Part shown: piece after piece, positions 38,284 through 50,967 of the stretch
How positions within the stretch are numbered: the stretch's first letter is position 1
Layout: the number at the start of each line of letters is the position of its first letter
Assembly: GCA_018241665.1 (NCBI GenBank)
Contig: JAFEDK010000002.1
Location: 124,001 to 188,000 of the forward strand
DNA length: 64,000 nt
Reading direction: 5' to 3'
From: Pseudomonadota bacterium
GTDB taxonomy: Bacteria; Pseudomonadota; Gammaproteobacteria; Burkholderiales; Rhodocyclaceae
Position numbers and translations under genes: made by a program
Notes under the pieces: generated by a model
What the model saw: the letters and a program-made list of their open reading frames with translations, nothing else
Databases searched by the model: none
What the model was told of the DNA's origin: nothing

Positions 38284-40173
38284 TCAACTATTCCTCTGGA
38301 TGGTGTCTTCTATGCGCTTCAGGATGCCAGCGGCGTCGAGACCGACCTCCGCGAGCAGTTGCTGCTGGTCGCCGTGGTCGATGAAGCGGTCGGGCAAGCC
38401 GAGTTGGAGCACCTGAACGGTTTTGCCGGCTTCCTTGAGGGCGCGGACCACTTCTGACCCGGCGCCGCCGATGATGGCGTTTTCCTCAAGGGTAACCAGG
38501 ATTTCGTGGCTGTCCGCCAGCTCAAGGATCAGATCCTTGTCGATGGGTTTCACGAAGCGCATGTTGGCGACGGTGGCGCCCAGCGTGTCGGCAACCTGGA
38601 GGGCTGTGCCGAGCATGCTGCCGAAGGCGAGGAGGGCGTAACGTGCGCCGTGGCGACGGATTTCGCCCTTGCCGATTGGCAGGGTGTGCATGAGTTGTTC
38701 AGGCTGGGTGCCCAGGCCACTGCCGCGCGGATAGCGTACGGCGGTCGGGCCGTCATGCTGGTAGGCGGTGTAGAGCATCTGGCGGCATTCGTTCTCGTCA
38801 GCCGGGCAGAAGATCGTCAGGTTGGGCACGCAGGCCAGGTAGGAGAGGTCGAAGGCGCCGTGGTGGGTGGCGCCGTCTGCGCCGACCATGCCAGCGCGGT
38901 CGATGGCCATCATCACCGGCAGGTTTTGCAGGGCGATGTCGTGGATCAGTTGGTCGTAGGCTCGCTGCAGGAAGGTGGAGTAGATCGCCACTACTGGCTT
39001 GAAGCCTTCGCAGGCGAGGCCGGCGCCAAAAGTCAGTGCGTGCTGCTCTGCAATACCGACATCGTAGTACCGGTCGGGGTATTCGTGGGCGAAGCGCACC
39101 ATGCCCGAGCCTTCGCGCATGGCGGGGGTGATTGCCACCAGGCGCTTGTCGATCGCCGCCATGTCGCACAGCCAGTCGCCGAAGACCTGGGTGTAGGTAA
39201 GCTTGCCGCCGCCCTTGCCGGTTGTGATGCCGGCTGCGTGGTCGAACTTGGATACGCCGTGATAGAGGATCGGGTCGGCTTCGGCCAGCTTGTAACCCTG
39301 CCCCTTGCGGGTGATCACATGGAGGAATTGCGGGCCCTTGAGCGTGCGCAGATTCTGCAGGGTCGGCAGCAGAGCTTCGAGGTCGTGGCCGTCGATCGGG
39401 CCGATGTAGTTGAAGCCGAACTCCTCGAACATCGTGCCGGGCATCATCATGCCTTTCACGTGCTCCTCGGTGCGCTTGGCCAGCTCGAATACCGGCGGCG
39501 GGAGGTTTTCGAGGAAGCGCTTGCCGATGGTCCTGGCGCCGTTGTACAGGCGGCCGGAAAGCAGGCGGGAGAGGTGCTTGTTGAGCGCGCCGACGGGGGG
39601 CGAGATGGACATCTCGTTGTCGTTGAGGATGACCAGCAGGTTGGTGTCGCTGATGTCGCCGGCGTTGTTCAGGGCCTCAAAGGCCATGCCTGCTGACATC
39701 GCACCGTCGCCGATGACTGCAATCGCGCGGCGATCCTCGCCGCGCAGGCGCGCTGCCTCGGCCATGCCGAGGGCGGCTGATATCGATGTGGACGAGTGTG
39801 CGGTGCCGAAGGTGTCGTACGGGCTTTCGCAGCGCCGCGGAAAGCCTGATATCCCTTGGTACTGGCGCAGGCCGGCCATGGCCTCGCGGCGTCCGGTCAG
39901 TATCTTGTGGGCGTAGGTCTGATGGCCAACGTCCCAGACGATGCGGTCATCGGGGGTGTTGAAGACGTAGTGCAGCGCAATGGTCAGCTCTACGGTCCCG
40001 AGGTTGGACGACAGGTGGCCGCCGGTGCGGGAAACCGAGTCGATCAGGAAGTTGCGCAGCTCGTCGGCCAGCTTGGGGAGTTCGCCGGGGTCGAGCTGGC
40101 GCAGGTCCGCGGGAGATGTGATGCTGTCCAGCAGGCTGGCGCGAGATTTGGCGGGCTGCGTTGCAAAGGGCAT
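38284..40173 (-). CDS. dxs: 1-deoxy-D-xylulose-5-phosphate synthase
   Basis: 629-residue TPP enzyme that joins pyruvate and glyceraldehyde 3-phosphate, first step of the MEP isoprenoid path. The TPP motif starts [13 protein letters not shown] and ends with I-L-N-D-N-E-M, and the transketolase middle domain has [11 protein letters not shown]. The ATG at 40173 gives the family start; the frame continues to 40530 inside ispA without similarity. It follows xseB and ispA on the same strand, a common operon. Confidence 0.97.
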   Translation of the reverse strand: MPFATQPAKSRASLLDSITSPADLRQLDPGELPKLADELRNFLIDSVSRTGGHLSSNLGTVELTIALHYVFNTPDDRIVWDVGHQTYAHKILTGRREAMAGLRQYQGISGFPRRCESPYDTFGTAHSSTSISAALGMAEAARLRGEDRRAIAVIGDGAMSAGMAFEALNNAGDISDTNLLVILNDNEMSISPPVGALNKHLSRLLSGRLYNGARTIGKRFLENLPPPVFELAKRTEEHVKGMMMPGTMFEEFGFNYIGPIDGHDLEALLPTLQNLRTLKGPQFLHVITRKGQGYKLAEADPILYHGVSKFDHAAGITTGKGGGKLTYTQVFGDWLCDMAAIDKRLVAITPAMREGSGMVRFAHEYPDRYYDVGIAEQHALTFGAGLACEGFKPVVAIYSTFLQRAYDQLIHDIALQNLPVMMAIDRAGMVGADGATHHGAFDLSYLACVPNLTIFCPADENECRQMLYTAYQHDGPTAVRYPRGSGLGTQPEQLMHTLPIGKGEIRRHGARYALLAFGSMLGTALQVADTLGATVANMRFVKPIDKDLILELADSHEILVTLEENAIIGGAGSEVVRALKEAGKTVQVLQLGLPDRFIDHGDQQQLLAEVGLDAAGILKRIEDTIQRNS

Positions 40174-40223
40174 TCCGGGATACCGGGTCGTTAATGGGTA
40201 TTCTTTATGTCGATCCGCCGGCT

Positions 40224-41120
40224 TCAGAACTGGCGCCGAACGATGAAGCGCGTCAGTTCGGACAGGCGCTGGGCCGTGTCGCCGAAGGGGGCGAGGCTGG
40301 CGAGGGCGTCCTGGCACATCTCCTCGGCCAGTTCTCGGGCGCGGCTCACCCCGAGCAGGCTGACGTAGGTGGGCTTGTCGTTGGCAGCATCCTTGCCGGC
40401 CGTCTTTCCGAGGGTGGCGGTGTCCGCCTCCGCGTCGAGAATGTCGTCCACAACCTGGAAGAGCAGTCCGACGACCTTGCCGACATGATCGAGGGTAGCC
40501 ATGGCTTCGTCGCCCAGCGGTCGGCCGCACTGTGCGCCCAGTGCGATCGATGCCCGGATCAGGGCGCCGGTCTTGTGGATGTGCATGAACTCGAGTTCCG
40601 ACAGGTTCAGTTCAAGGCCGACCGATGCCAGGTCGATGGCCTGGCCCCCTGCCATGCCGCGGGAGCCTGAAGCGATCGCGAGCTGGCGAATCATGGCGAT
40701 GTGGCGCACCGGGTCGTCGCAGAGGCTGGCTTCGGCAACATGCTGAAAGGCGAGGGTCTGCAACGCATCCCCGACCAGCAAGGCGGTGGCTTCGTCATAC
40801 TCCACATGTACCGTTGGCTTGCCGCGCCTCAGGGCATCGTCGTCCATGCAGGGCATGTCGTCATGCACAAGGGAGTAGGCGTGGATCAGTTCAAGCGCGG
40901 AGGCAATCCGGTCCAGACGGGCGTTGTCGGCCTGGACCAATTGCCCGGCGGCGTGCACCAGCAGCGGTCGAACGCGCTTGCCGCCGCCCAGCACCGCATA
41001 GCGCATGGCCTGATGAAGGCGCTCTGGAGCAACGTCGGCAGCTGGCAAGGCACGATCAAGGGCGGCTTCGGTGCGTTGCTGGATGTCACCCATCCATTGG
41101 CTGAAACTGCGGTGGCTCAT
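40224..41120 (-). CDS. ispA: Farnesyl diphosphate synthase
   Basis: 298-residue polyprenyl synthase making farnesyl diphosphate. First Asp-rich motif is H-D-D-M-P-C-M-D (about 91-98), the second is F-Q-V-V-D-D-I-L-D (near 225-233). Its start overlaps the xseB stop by four bases, and dxs follows 50 bases later, so isoprenoid flux genes are co-expressed. Confidence 0.96.
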   Translation of the reverse strand: MSHRSFSQWMGDIQQRTEAALDRALPAADVAPERLHQAMRYAVLGGGKRVRPLLVHAAGQLVQADNARLDRIASALELIHAYSLVHDDMPCMDDDALRRGKPTVHVEYDEATALLVGDALQTLAFQHVAEASLCDDPVRHIAMIRQLAIASGSRGMAGGQAIDLASVGLELNLSELEFMHIHKTGALIRASIALGAQCGRPLGDEAMATLDHVGKVVGLLFQVVDDILDAEADTATLGKTAGKDAANDKPTYVSLLGVSRARELAEEMCQDALASLAPFGDTAQRLSELTRFIVRRQF

Positions 41121-41350
41121 GGCTGGAGGAGGTCCGGGTTGGCTGCGGCGCTTTCGACGACGCGAATGCTTTGCTCCGCCTTGTTCAGTACGTCCTGGCT
41201 GTGGCGCAGAAGGGCCGTGCCGCGTTCGTAGGCTGCGAGGGACTGCTCGAGAGACAGCGTCCCGTTTTCCATTTCCTGGACGATGGATTCGAGTTCGGAA
41301 ATGGCGGACTCGAAGCTGGAGGGCGTTTTGGCGGAGGCGGATTTGACCAT
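41117..41350 (-). CDS. xseB: Exodeoxyribonuclease VII small subunit
   Basis: 77-residue XseB with the helical core F-E-S-A-I-S-E-L-E-S-I-V-Q-E-M-E-N-G. It assists the XseA subunit that degrades single-stranded DNA. The ATG at 41350 fits family length; a frame to 41410 lies in the promoter region. First gene of xseB-ispA-dxs. Confidence 0.93.
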   Translation of the reverse strand: MVKSASAKTPSSFESAISELESIVQEMENGTLSLEQSLAAYERGTALLRHSQDVLNKAEQSIRVVESAAANPDLLQP

Positions 41351-41411
41351 GGGTGGCCGGTTAGACTGGAGTAAAGCGTAAAAATAGCCTATGGCCGGGC
41401 TACAGGTCAAA

Positions 41412-41435
41412 CGCGTAATACTATATAATTACGCG
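41412..41435. promoter_or_regulatory. Palindrome CGCGTAAT/ATTACGCG with embedded TATAAT
   Basis: Perfect 8-bp arms at 41412-41419 and 41428-41435 with spacer ACTATATA lie in the divergent region between xseB and the Rieske gene. TATAAT at 41424-41429 is a good -10 box on the plus strand. A repressor bound here would block the Rieske promoter and perhaps xseB. Confidence 0.5.
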
Positions 41436-41476
41436 CTTTACGTTTCGGGCTTTCGCTTTGAATCAGGGGGTTCGGG

Positions 41477-42580
41477 ATGTCTGACATCGCTTCTCAGGCA
41501 CAGCTTTCTCCGGCGGTTTCCCAATTGCCGGTCTCGTGGTATTTCGACGAAAAGGTCTTCGAATTGGAGAAGCGTCTCCTCTTCGATGCAGGGCCCGGCT
41601 ACGTCGGCCACGAGCTGATGGTGCCTGAAGCCAATCAATACCGATCCCTGGAATGGCTCGACCATTCAAGCCTGCTGATCAATCGGGAAGACGGGTTTTA
41701 CCAGATGTCCAATGTCTGCCGCCACCGGCAGGCAATCATGCTACAGGGCTCCGGGGTTGCCGACCGCAATATCGTCTGCCCGATTCATCGCTGGACCTAT
41801 AACCCGGACGGTTTGCTGATCGGCGCGCCGCACTTTCCCGAAAATCCCTGCCTCAATCTGCAGCGCCAGAAACTGGACAGCTGGCATGGGCTCCTGTTCA
41901 AGGGGCCGCGCTCGGCGTCGGCGGATCTGGCTGGCATGCAAGTGGCCAGCGAGCTCAATTTCGCGGGCTACAAGCTGGATAAGGTTGAAATCCACGAGTG
42001 CAATTACAACTGGAAGACCTTCATCGAGGTCTACCTCGAGGATTACCACGTTGAGCCCTACCATCCGGGGCTTGGTCAGTTCGTCACCTGTGACGACCTC
42101 ACCTGGCAGTTTGGCGAATGGTATTCCGTTCAGCGTGTCGGCATCACGTCATTGAAGAAGCCGGGTTCGCCCGCCTACAAGCGCTGGCACGAGGCCGTGC
42201 TCAACTACCATGGCGGCGAAATGCCGAAGCATGGTGCCATCTGGTTGACCTATTTCCCCAACATCATGGTCGAGTGGTATCCCCATGTGCTGGTGGTGAG
42301 CACGCTCATACCGACGGACGTGAACAAGACCACCAATGTGGTCGAGTTCTACTATCCGGAAGAAATCCTCGAGTTCGAGCGGGACTTCGTCGAGGCCGAG
42401 CAGGCCGCCTACATGGAAACGGCCATCGAGGACGACGATATCGGTGAGCGCATGGATCGTGGTCGCCTCGCGTTGTTGAAGGCAGGGCGGAATGAGGTGG
42501 GGCCGTATCAGTCGCCATATGAAGACGGGATGCAGCATTTTCACGAGTTCTATCGGCGGATCATGCAGCCCCATCTTTAA
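41477..42580 (+). CDS. Rieske non-heme iron oxygenase, alpha-subunit type
   Basis: 367-residue Rieske-type oxygenase. The N-terminal 2Fe-2S domain has C-R-H-R near 81 and C-P-I-H-R-W near 101. The catalytic domain carries a probable mononuclear iron site in Y-L-E-D-Y-H-V-E-P-Y-H (about 184-194; D, H, H). No beta subunit, ferredoxin or reductase is adjacent, so it may be a homotrimeric single-component type using general electron carriers. The substrate cannot be read from sequence; relatives act on aromatics, quaternary amines or sterol-like lipids. It is divergent from the xseB-ispA-dxs operon and followed by a strong terminator. Confidence 0.87.
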   Translation: MSDIASQAQLSPAVSQLPVSWYFDEKVFELEKRLLFDAGPGYVGHELMVPEANQYRSLEWLDHSSLLINREDGFYQMSNVCRHRQAIMLQGSGVADRNIVCPIHRWTYNPDGLLIGAPHFPENPCLNLQRQKLDSWHGLLFKGPRSASADLAGMQVASELNFAGYKLDKVEIHECNYNWKTFIEVYLEDYHVEPYHPGLGQFVTCDDLTWQFGEWYSVQRVGITSLKKPGSPAYKRWHEAVLNYHGGEMPKHGAIWLTYFPNIMVEWYPHVLVVSTLIPTDVNKTTNVVEFYYPEEILEFERDFVEAEQAAYMETAIEDDDIGERMDRGRLALLKAGRNEVGPYQSPYEDGMQHFHEFYRRIMQPHL

Positions 42581-42625
42581 AGGATTGCGTGCATAGAAGA
42601 GGCCAGGCGACGCCATTTCAGGCAT

Positions 42626-42676
42626 ACGCCAAAAGCACAAGGCCCCCGCATTGCGGGGGCCTTGTGCTTTTGGCGT
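42626..42676. terminator. Bidirectional terminator with 24-bp perfect stem
   Basis: A 24-base arm (core AGCACAAGGCCCCCGC) is exactly repeated in inverted form around an ATT loop. Long stem, flanking A- and T-rich ends, and position between convergent Rieske and ispH genes fit a bidirectional terminator. Confidence 0.88.
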
Positions 42677-42701
42677 GCGACTCTCGGCGCTGCTGCAGTG
42701 C

Positions 42702-43634
42702 TTAACCGTGCGTGCCCTGGAGCTCTTTCGGAAGGGGGAAGGTTACCTTTTCCGGAACCCCGTCGAGCTGGCGCACGGACTGAGCCCCCAGTTCCTTGAG
42801 GCGGGTGATCACCGAGTTCACCAGCACTTCCGGCGCGGAGGCGCCGGCAGTCACGCCGATGCGCCGCTTTCCAGTAATCCAGTCCGGGTCGATGGCCTCC
42901 GCGTTATCCACGAGGTAGGCCGGAACATTCAGGAGCTCGGCCACTTCGCGGAGACGGTTGGAGTTGGAGCTGTTGGGAGATCCGACCACCAACACCAGAT
43001 CGGACTGCGGTGCCATGAACTTCACGGCATCCTGCCGATTCTGCGTGGCATAGCAGATGTCGTCCTTCTTCGGTCCGATGATGTCTGGAAAGCGTTCGCG
43101 CAGTGCGGCGACGATTGCTCCTGCGTCGTCGACGGACAGCGTGGTCTGAGTGACATACGCGAGCATGTCCGGCTTGCTGACCTGCAAATTTGCCACATCG
43201 TCGACGGACTCCACCAGGTAGATTCCGTCGCGAACCTGACCCATCGTTCCTTCCACCTCGGGATGCCCCTTGTGGCCGATCATGATGAGCTCGCGCCCTT
43301 GGTCGCGCATGCGGGCGACCTCAAGGTGAACCTTGGTGACGAGCGGGCAGGTGGCGTCGAAGACCCGCAGCCCGCGGGCTTCGGCTTCGGTGCGAACGGC
43401 CTGGGACACGCCGTGGGCACTGAAGATCACGGTATTGCCGGCCGGAACGTCGGAGAGTTCCTCGATGAAGACAGCGCCTTTGGCACGCAGGCCATCCACC
43501 ACGAAGCGGTTGTGCACGACTTCGTGGCGCACGTAGATCGGTGCGCCGAACTGTGCGAGAGCACGTTCGACGATCTCGATGGCGCGTTCAACGCCGGCGC
43601 AAAAGCCGCGGGGAGTGGCGAGCAGGACTTCCAT
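42702..43634 (-). CDS. ispH: 4-hydroxy-3-methylbut-2-enyl diphosphate reductase
   Basis: 310-residue iron-sulfur enzyme for the last MEP step, making IPP and DMAPP. The conserved cluster cysteines lie in R-G-F-C-A-G-V (residue 12), F-D-A-T-C-P-L-V (near 96), and the C-terminal Cys region. Expected H and E active-site residues are present around S-A-H-G-V-S and H-K-G-H-P-E. It is last of a minus-strand group ribF-ileS-lspA-fkpB-ispH, the usual order in proteobacteria. Confidence 0.96.
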   Translation of the reverse strand: MEVLLATPRGFCAGVERAIEIVERALAQFGAPIYVRHEVVHNRFVVDGLRAKGAVFIEELSDVPAGNTVIFSAHGVSQAVRTEAEARGLRVFDATCPLVTKVHLEVARMRDQGRELIMIGHKGHPEVEGTMGQVRDGIYLVESVDDVANLQVSKPDMLAYVTQTTLSVDDAGAIVAALRERFPDIIGPKKDDICYATQNRQDAVKFMAPQSDLVLVVGSPNSSNSNRLREVAELLNVPAYLVDNAEAIDPDWITGKRRIGVTAGASAPEVLVNSVITRLKELGAQSVRQLDGVPEKVTFPLPKELQGTHG

Positions 43635-43653
43635 CGGATACCTCGGGTTGTGT

Positions 43654-44085
43654 TCAGTTGATGCCGATTACTTCGACTTCGAAGCGGATCGACTTGCCGG
43701 CCAGCGGGTGGTTGAAGTCAATCACCGCATGGGTGTCGAGGACTTCGCGGATCAGGCCCGGGTAACGGGTGCCGTCAGGCGCGGTGAACTCCATGATGAC
43801 CATCGGCGCGACCTCGGCATCCGCCGGGAAGTCTTCCAGGCGGACTTTCTCGATCAGATCTTCACGGTGGGCCCCAAAAGCGTTTTCCGGCTCAAGCAGG
43901 AAGGTGTGGTGCTCGCCGACGGTGATTCCGGCCAAGCAGCGCTCCAGCGCAGGAGCGATGTCGCCATGGCCCAGCTGCATCGTGGCGGGCTGGGACTCGA
44001 AGGTGCTGATGAGGGGCTGTCCGTTTTCCAGGGAAATCCGGTAGTGAAGGGTCAGCAGGCTGTCGGGCTGGACGATCTGGGTCAT
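43654..44085 (-). CDS. fkpB: FKBP-type peptidyl-prolyl isomerase, SlpA/FkpB-like
   Basis: 143 residues with an FKBP core interrupted by an insert-in-flap domain: N-terminal [12 protein letters not shown] and [10 protein letters not shown], with the C-terminal [12 protein letters not shown]. No His-rich tail as in SlyD, so FkpB/SlpA fits better. It catalyses prolyl isomerisation and acts as a cytoplasmic chaperone. The start overlaps the lspA stop. Confidence 0.88.
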   Translation of the reverse strand: MTQIVQPDSLLTLHYRISLENGQPLISTFESQPATMQLGHGDIAPALERCLAGITVGEHHTFLLEPENAFGAHREDLIEKVRLEDFPADAEVAPMVIMEFTAPDGTRYPGLIREVLDTHAVIDFNHPLAGKSIRFEVEVIGIN

Positions 44086-44576
44086 GAGAGTTTCTCTTGG
44101 GCGGGGGCGTGGCGATGCTCGCGCAACTGGGCGACGATCATCAGGACCACGCCGACCGTGATGGCGGAGTCCGCCACGTTGAAGGCCGGCCAGCCGTAGC
44201 TGCCGATGTGGAAATATAGGAAGTCGACGACCGCACCGAAAACGAAACGGTCGATGACATTGCCGATGGCGCCGCCGATGATCAGCGAGAAGGCCAGCGG
44301 TTGCAGCAGTTCATGCTGGTGGCGTGCCAGCAGGCGGAGCAGCCAGCCGCAGATGACGGTCGCCAGGACCACGAAGAACCAGCGCTGCCAGCCGGCCTGG
44401 TCGGCCAGGAAGCTGAAGGCAGCGCCCGGGTTGAAGGCGAGCACAAGGTCGAAGAAATCGGTGACGCGGATGACTTCACCGTTGCGCAGGGCGCCGCGGA
44501 CAAGGTGCTTGGTCCACTGATCGGCGAGCACGACAATGGCCGCAAGGCCGATCCAGTTGCCGAGGCGTAGTTTCAA
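44082..44576 (-). CDS. lspA: Lipoprotein signal peptidase
   Basis: 164-residue aspartyl peptidase in the inner membrane that cuts the signal from prolipoproteins. Four helices and the catalytic pairs G-N-V-I-D-R (about 108-113) and F-N-V-A-D-S (about 135-140) are present. It lies between ileS and fkpB, as in E. coli. Confidence 0.96.
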   Translation of the reverse strand: MKLRLGNWIGLAAIVVLADQWTKHLVRGALRNGEVIRVTDFFDLVLAFNPGAAFSFLADQAGWQRWFFVVLATVICGWLLRLLARHQHELLQPLAFSLIIGGAIGNVIDRFVFGAVVDFLYFHIGSYGWPAFNVADSAITVGVVLMIVAQLREHRHAPAQEKLS

Positions 44577-44603
44577 GGGCGGGCTCCTGCTGTGTGTCGA
44601 GGC

Positions 44604-47408
44604 TCAGGCGGCCGAACGGGCTTCGCCGGCGCCATGCAGATTGGACGTGCAACGGCCGCAAAGTTCCGGATGGGCCGCGTCGTGCCCCACATCTTCCCGG
44701 TAGTGCCAGCAACGCTCGCATTTCTTGTACTGGGAGGGTGTGACGAGGATGGCTTCGTCGGCCTCGCTGGAGACCTGGACCAGGGTGGCCTTGGAGCAGA
44801 TCAGCACGAAGCGTAGATCGTCCGCAAGGCTGGCCAGGGTGTCGTATTTGGCGCCCGCGGCGCGGATTTCCACCTCGGCTTGCAGCGAGGAGCCAAGCTT
44901 GCCTTCGGTGCGGACAGCCTCGATGACCTTCAGTACGTCGGCGCGGGCGGCGCGGATGGCGTTCCAGCGCTCCAGCAGTGCCTCTTCGCCGTCCTGTGCG
45001 GGCAGTGGGTGGAAGGTGTGCAGCATCACGCTGTCGTCCGCATCCTTCGTCAGCAGTTGCCAGATTTCTTCGGCGGTGAAGGACAGGATCGGCGCCATCA
45101 GCTTCACGACGGTTTGCAGCACGTGCCACAGGGCGCTCTGCGCGGAGCGGCGGGCGACGGACTTGGCCTGGGTGGTATAGAGGCGGTCTTTCAGGATGTC
45201 CAGATAAACGGCGCCAAGGTCTTCGGCGGCGAAGTTCTGCAGGGCCTGGACAATCCGGTGGAACTCGAAACGACCGTAGTCGGCCTCGGCCTGGGTCTGC
45301 AGCTTGCGGGTCAGGGCCAGCGCGTAGCGGTCGATTTCCAGCCAGTCCGTCACCGGCAGCATGTCGGTAGCCGGATCGAAGTCGGCTGTATTGGCGAGCA
45401 GGAAGCGCAGGGTGTTGCGCAGGCGGCGATACACCTCGACGACGCGGTCGAGGATTTCCTTGGAAATGGACAGCTCGCCGGAGTAATCGGTGGAGGCCAC
45501 CCACAGGCGCAGGATGTCGGCGCCGAGCTTGCTGGTGACTTCCTGCGGCACGACCACGTTGCCCAACGACTTGCTCATCTTGCGGCCGGCGCCATCCACG
45601 GCGAAGCCGTGAGTCAGCAGGGCCTTGTAGGGAGGATGGCCGTCGATCGCGCAGCCCGTCAGCAGGGAGGAGTGGAACCAGCCGCGGTGCTGGTCGGAGC
45701 CTTCCAGGTAGAGGTCGGCGCGCGGGCCCGTGGCGTGGCCGTCATTGTGGGAGCCACGCAGCACGTGCCAATGGGTCGTGCCTGAGTCGAACCACACGTC
45801 GAGGGTGTCGCTGATCTTCTCGTACTGATCCGCCTCCGCGCCCAGTAGCTCGGCGGGGCTCAGTTTGAACCAGGCCTCGATGCCCTCCTGCTCGATGCGC
45901 TTGGCGACCTGTTCCATCAGTTCGACAGTGCGCGGATGCAGCTCGCCGGACTCCTTGTGCAGGAAGAAGGGGATCGGTACGCCCCAGTTGCGCTGGCGTG
46001 AGATGCACCAGTCGGGACGGTTGGCGATCATCGCGTGCAGGCGGGCCTGGCCCCAGGAGGGGAAGAACTGCGTGGCGTCCACGCCGCCGAGGGCGAGCTC
46101 GCGCAGGCTCTTGCCGCCTTCAGGCTTGAGATCCATGCCGACGAACCACTGAGCGGTGGCGCGGTAGATCAGCGGCGTCTTGTGGCGCCAGCAGTGCATG
46201 TAGCTATGGCTGATCTTCTCATGGGAGAAGAGGGCGCCGACTTCCTGCAGCTTCTCGACGATGACCGGGTTGGCCTTCCAGATGTGCAGCCCGCCGAAGA
46301 AGGGCAGGGATTCGGCATAGACGCCGTTGCTCTGCACCGGGTTGATGATGTCGTCGTTGGTGAAGCCGTTGGACTTGCAGGAGTTGAAGTCGTCCACACC
46401 GTAGGCCGGGGCGGAGTGGACGATGCCGGTGCCGGCATCCAGGCCGACGTAGTCGGCGACAAAGACCGGCGACTGACGATCGTAGAATGGATGCTGGAAG
46501 CGGATGTGGTCGAGCTTGCCACCGTTGGTGCGGGCGACGACCTGGCCTTCAAGGCCGAAGCGCTTGAGGCTGGATTCGGTCAGTTCGGCCATCAGCACCA
46601 GTAGGCCGCGGGGGGTGTCCACCAGTACGTATTCGTGTTCCGGATGAACGTTGAGAGCCTGGTTGGCGGGGATGGTCCATGGGGTGGTGGTCCAGATAAC
46701 CGCCAAGGCATCCTTGCCGGCGGGCAGCGACGGCAGGCCGAAGGCGTCCGCGAGCTTCTCCGGGTCGGCGCATTTGAAGCCCACGTCGATCGCCGGGCTC
46801 TGCTTGTCCTGGTATTCCACCTCGGCTTCGGCCAGCGCGGAGCCACAGTCGAAACACCAGTTCACCGGCTTGAGGCCCTTGAAGACCCAGCCACGCTTGA
46901 CCATCTCGGCCAAGGCACGCACTTCGCCGGCTTCGTTGCCGAAGTCCATGGTGCGGTAGGGGTTGTCCCAGTCGCCGAGGACGCCGAGGCGGATGAAATC
47001 CTTCTTCTGCTCCTCGACCTGTTCCGCGGCATAGCTGCGGCAAAGCTCACGCACTTTGTCGGCGGGCAAGCCCTTGCCGTGGGTGACTTCGATCTTGTGC
47101 TCGATGGGCAGGCCGTGGCAGTCCCAGCCCGGCACGTAAGGCGCATCGAAGCCGGCAAGGGTCTTCGAGCGGATGATGATGTCCTTGAGGATCTTGTTCA
47201 GCGCGTGACCAATGTGGATGCTGCCGTTGGCGTAGGGGGGGCCGTCGTGAAGCACGAACTTGGGCCGGCCGGCGGACGCCTTGCGGATCTTCTGGTAGAG
47301 CTTGCGCTGCTGCCAGTCGGCGATCCAGGCGGGCTCGCGCTTGGCGAGGTCACCGCGCATCGGGAAGGGCGTGTCGGGCAGGTTCAGGGTCTTGCGATTG
47401 TCGGACAT
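44604..47408 (-). CDS. ileS: Isoleucyl-tRNA synthetase
   Basis: 934-residue class Ia synthetase. HIGH motif S-I-H-I-G-H-A lies near 67, KMSKS-type [10 protein letters not shown] near 606, and the C-terminal zinc finger includes C-E-R-C-W-H-Y and C-G-R-C. The editing domain is present. Type is the standard bacterial one rather than the mupirocin-resistant eukaryote-like form. It follows ribF and precedes lspA. Confidence 0.98.
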   Translation of the reverse strand: MSDNRKTLNLPDTPFPMRGDLAKREPAWIADWQQRKLYQKIRKASAGRPKFVLHDGPPYANGSIHIGHALNKILKDIIIRSKTLAGFDAPYVPGWDCHGLPIEHKIEVTHGKGLPADKVRELCRSYAAEQVEEQKKDFIRLGVLGDWDNPYRTMDFGNEAGEVRALAEMVKRGWVFKGLKPVNWCFDCGSALAEAEVEYQDKQSPAIDVGFKCADPEKLADAFGLPSLPAGKDALAVIWTTTPWTIPANQALNVHPEHEYVLVDTPRGLLVLMAELTESSLKRFGLEGQVVARTNGGKLDHIRFQHPFYDRQSPVFVADYVGLDAGTGIVHSAPAYGVDDFNSCKSNGFTNDDIINPVQSNGVYAESLPFFGGLHIWKANPVIVEKLQEVGALFSHEKISHSYMHCWRHKTPLIYRATAQWFVGMDLKPEGGKSLRELALGGVDATQFFPSWGQARLHAMIANRPDWCISRQRNWGVPIPFFLHKESGELHPRTVELMEQVAKRIEQEGIEAWFKLSPAELLGAEADQYEKISDTLDVWFDSGTTHWHVLRGSHNDGHATGPRADLYLEGSDQHRGWFHSSLLTGCAIDGHPPYKALLTHGFAVDGAGRKMSKSLGNVVVPQEVTSKLGADILRLWVASTDYSGELSISKEILDRVVEVYRRLRNTLRFLLANTADFDPATDMLPVTDWLEIDRYALALTRKLQTQAEADYGRFEFHRIVQALQNFAAEDLGAVYLDILKDRLYTTQAKSVARRSAQSALWHVLQTVVKLMAPILSFTAEEIWQLLTKDADDSVMLHTFHPLPAQDGEEALLERWNAIRAARADVLKVIEAVRTEGKLGSSLQAEVEIRAAGAKYDTLASLADDLRFVLICSKATLVQVSSEADEAILVTPSQYKKCERCWHYREDVGHDAAHPELCGRCTSNLHGAGEARSAA

Positions 47409-47424
47409 GGTCGGGGGCGTGAAT

Positions 47425-48357
47425 TCAGAGGGGATTCTGGACGAAGTAGGCGCGTGCCTCTTCGGCGTCGCGGGCGATCTGGGCGGTAAGGGCTTCGAGG
47501 CTGTCGTAGCGCTCCTCGTCCCGTTGCTTGCGCAGGAAGTTGACTCGCAGGTGAGCGTCGTAGCAGTCGGCGTTCCAGTCGAACAGATGGACTTCGAGGG
47601 TCGCGCGGCCGGCGTCGTTGATGGTTGGGCGCACGCCGATGCTCGCCACGCCGGGCCAGGGCTTGTCGGCCAGGCCGTCGACGCTGACGGTGTAGATGCC
47701 CATCAGTGGCGGGCTGCGGTGCTTGAGCTGGATGTTGGCGGTCGGGAAGCCGATCGTGCGGCCGATCTTGTCGCCGTGCATGACGCGGCCGCTGATGCTG
47801 TACGGGCGGCCGAGCAGGCGGGCGGCGTGGGGCATGTCGCCTTCGGTCAGGGTGTCGCGGATCGCCGAGCTGGAAACGCGTTCGCCGTCATGGACCAAGG
47901 TGTGCATGGCCTCGACGGTGAAGCCCGCGGTCTGACCGGCGTGCTGCAGCATCGCGAAATCGCCTTTGCGGCCTTTGCCGAAGCGGAAGTCGTCGCCGAT
48001 CATCAGGTCGCGCACGCCAAGCCCGCGGATCAGGATGTCCTCGACGAACTGCTCGGCGGTGAGCGACGCGAAGCGGGCGTTGAAGCGGCCGATATAGAGG
48101 CGGTCTACGCCCTGGGCGGCGAGGAGCTGGATCTTTTCGCGCAGGGAGGTGAGCCGGCGCGGCCGGTTCTCATGGGCGAAATACTCGCGCGGATGGGGCT
48201 CGAAGGTGAGCACCGAAGCGGGCAGTCCGGTGGCGCGCGCCTTTGCGGTGAGTTTCGCCAGCAGCGCCTGATGGCCGCGGTGCACGCCATCGAAGTTGCC
48301 GATGGTGAGCACGCAGCCGTGTTCGGTGCGTTCGGGAATTCCGCGGAAAACCTGCAT
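47425..48357 (-). CDS. ribF: Bifunctional riboflavin kinase/FMN adenylyltransferase
   Basis: 310 residues from the ATG at 48357. N-terminal FAD synthetase domain has [10 protein letters not shown] (about 20-29) and the C-terminal riboflavin kinase domain has P-T-A-N-I and later H-L-F-D. It turns riboflavin into FMN and FAD. The frame extends to 48414, but the chosen start matches family size. It is followed 16 bases later by ileS. Confidence 0.95.
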   Translation of the reverse strand: MQVFRGIPERTEHGCVLTIGNFDGVHRGHQALLAKLTAKARATGLPASVLTFEPHPREYFAHENRPRRLTSLREKIQLLAAQGVDRLYIGRFNARFASLTAEQFVEDILIRGLGVRDLMIGDDFRFGKGRKGDFAMLQHAGQTAGFTVEAMHTLVHDGERVSSSAIRDTLTEGDMPHAARLLGRPYSISGRVMHGDKIGRTIGFPTANIQLKHRSPPLMGIYTVSVDGLADKPWPGVASIGVRPTINDAGRATLEVHLFDWNADCYDAHLRVNFLRKQRDEERYDSLEALTAQIARDAEEARAYFVQNPL

Positions 48358-48432
48358 GGAGGGATGCTGGTAAAAGGCGCGATTATAGCGGCAAGGGCCG
48401 GGCGGGCGAAGCATCCCCGGCTTACAGGCCGC

Positions 48433-50570
<2,138 letters not shown>

Positions 50571-50616
50571 GGGTTGATACAGGTAACAGTTTCGTAGATA
50601 ATGCGCGGCTTCCCAT

Positions 50617-50701
50617 GCCGGGATGGCGGAATCGGTAGACGCAGCGGATTCAAAATCCGCCGCCGCAAGGTGTGGGGGTTCGAGTCCCCCTCCCGGCACC
50701 A
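50617..50701 (+). tRNA. tRNA-Leu (anticodon CAA)
   Basis: 85-base tRNA. The acceptor arms GCCGGGA and TCCCGGC pair fully; the anticodon stem GCGGA/TCCGC encloses the loop TTCAAAA with anticodon CAA, which reads UUG. A long variable arm marks a class II Leu tRNA; the T arm is GGGGG-TTCGAGT-CCCCC. The 3' CCA is encoded at 50699-50701. Confidence 0.96.
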
Positions 50702-50967
50702 GCAATACTCTAGCAAGCCTCCTTCATTTAGTCCATTTTCTTCGTTTAATCAAAGGCTTGAGTCTTGATTGACGATAGTCTCTCGGCGAGTCGGTTGCTT
50801 CTTTCCCCGATTTCCTCTGCTGCGCCGCTCTTATGGTGCGTGGCGCCGCGCACTTTGGTCCCATATTTGCTTTTCAGTAGGTTCCGGGTCGGCTGGCTGG
50901 GAGCGGCTGTGTGCGTTGCTCCACGCTCTGTCGATGTTGCTCTTGAGGTTCGGGAGAGGGGCCAGTG

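Noticed and set aside
38506-39696. Plus-strand open frame opposite dxs
   Set aside because: Shadow of dxs in GC-rich DNA; no similarity to known proteins and no ribosome site seen.
40174-40530. N-terminal extension of dxs
   Set aside because: The extra 119 codons overlap ispA and are Arg/Gly/His-rich; the start at 40173 fits the family.
50571-50705. N-terminal extension of queA over the tRNA gene
   Set aside because: It would translate the antisense of tRNA-Leu; the ATG at 50570 fits the family exactly.
50714-50760. CAAGCCT/AGGCTTG inverted repeat after tRNA-Leu as terminator
   Set aside because: Arms are only 7 bases with a 33-base loop and no T-run; too weak to call.
50702-50967. Integration site remnants after tRNA-Leu
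   Set aside because: No integrase, no duplicated tRNA 3' end and no change to foreign gene content; the next genes are ordinary metabolic ones.
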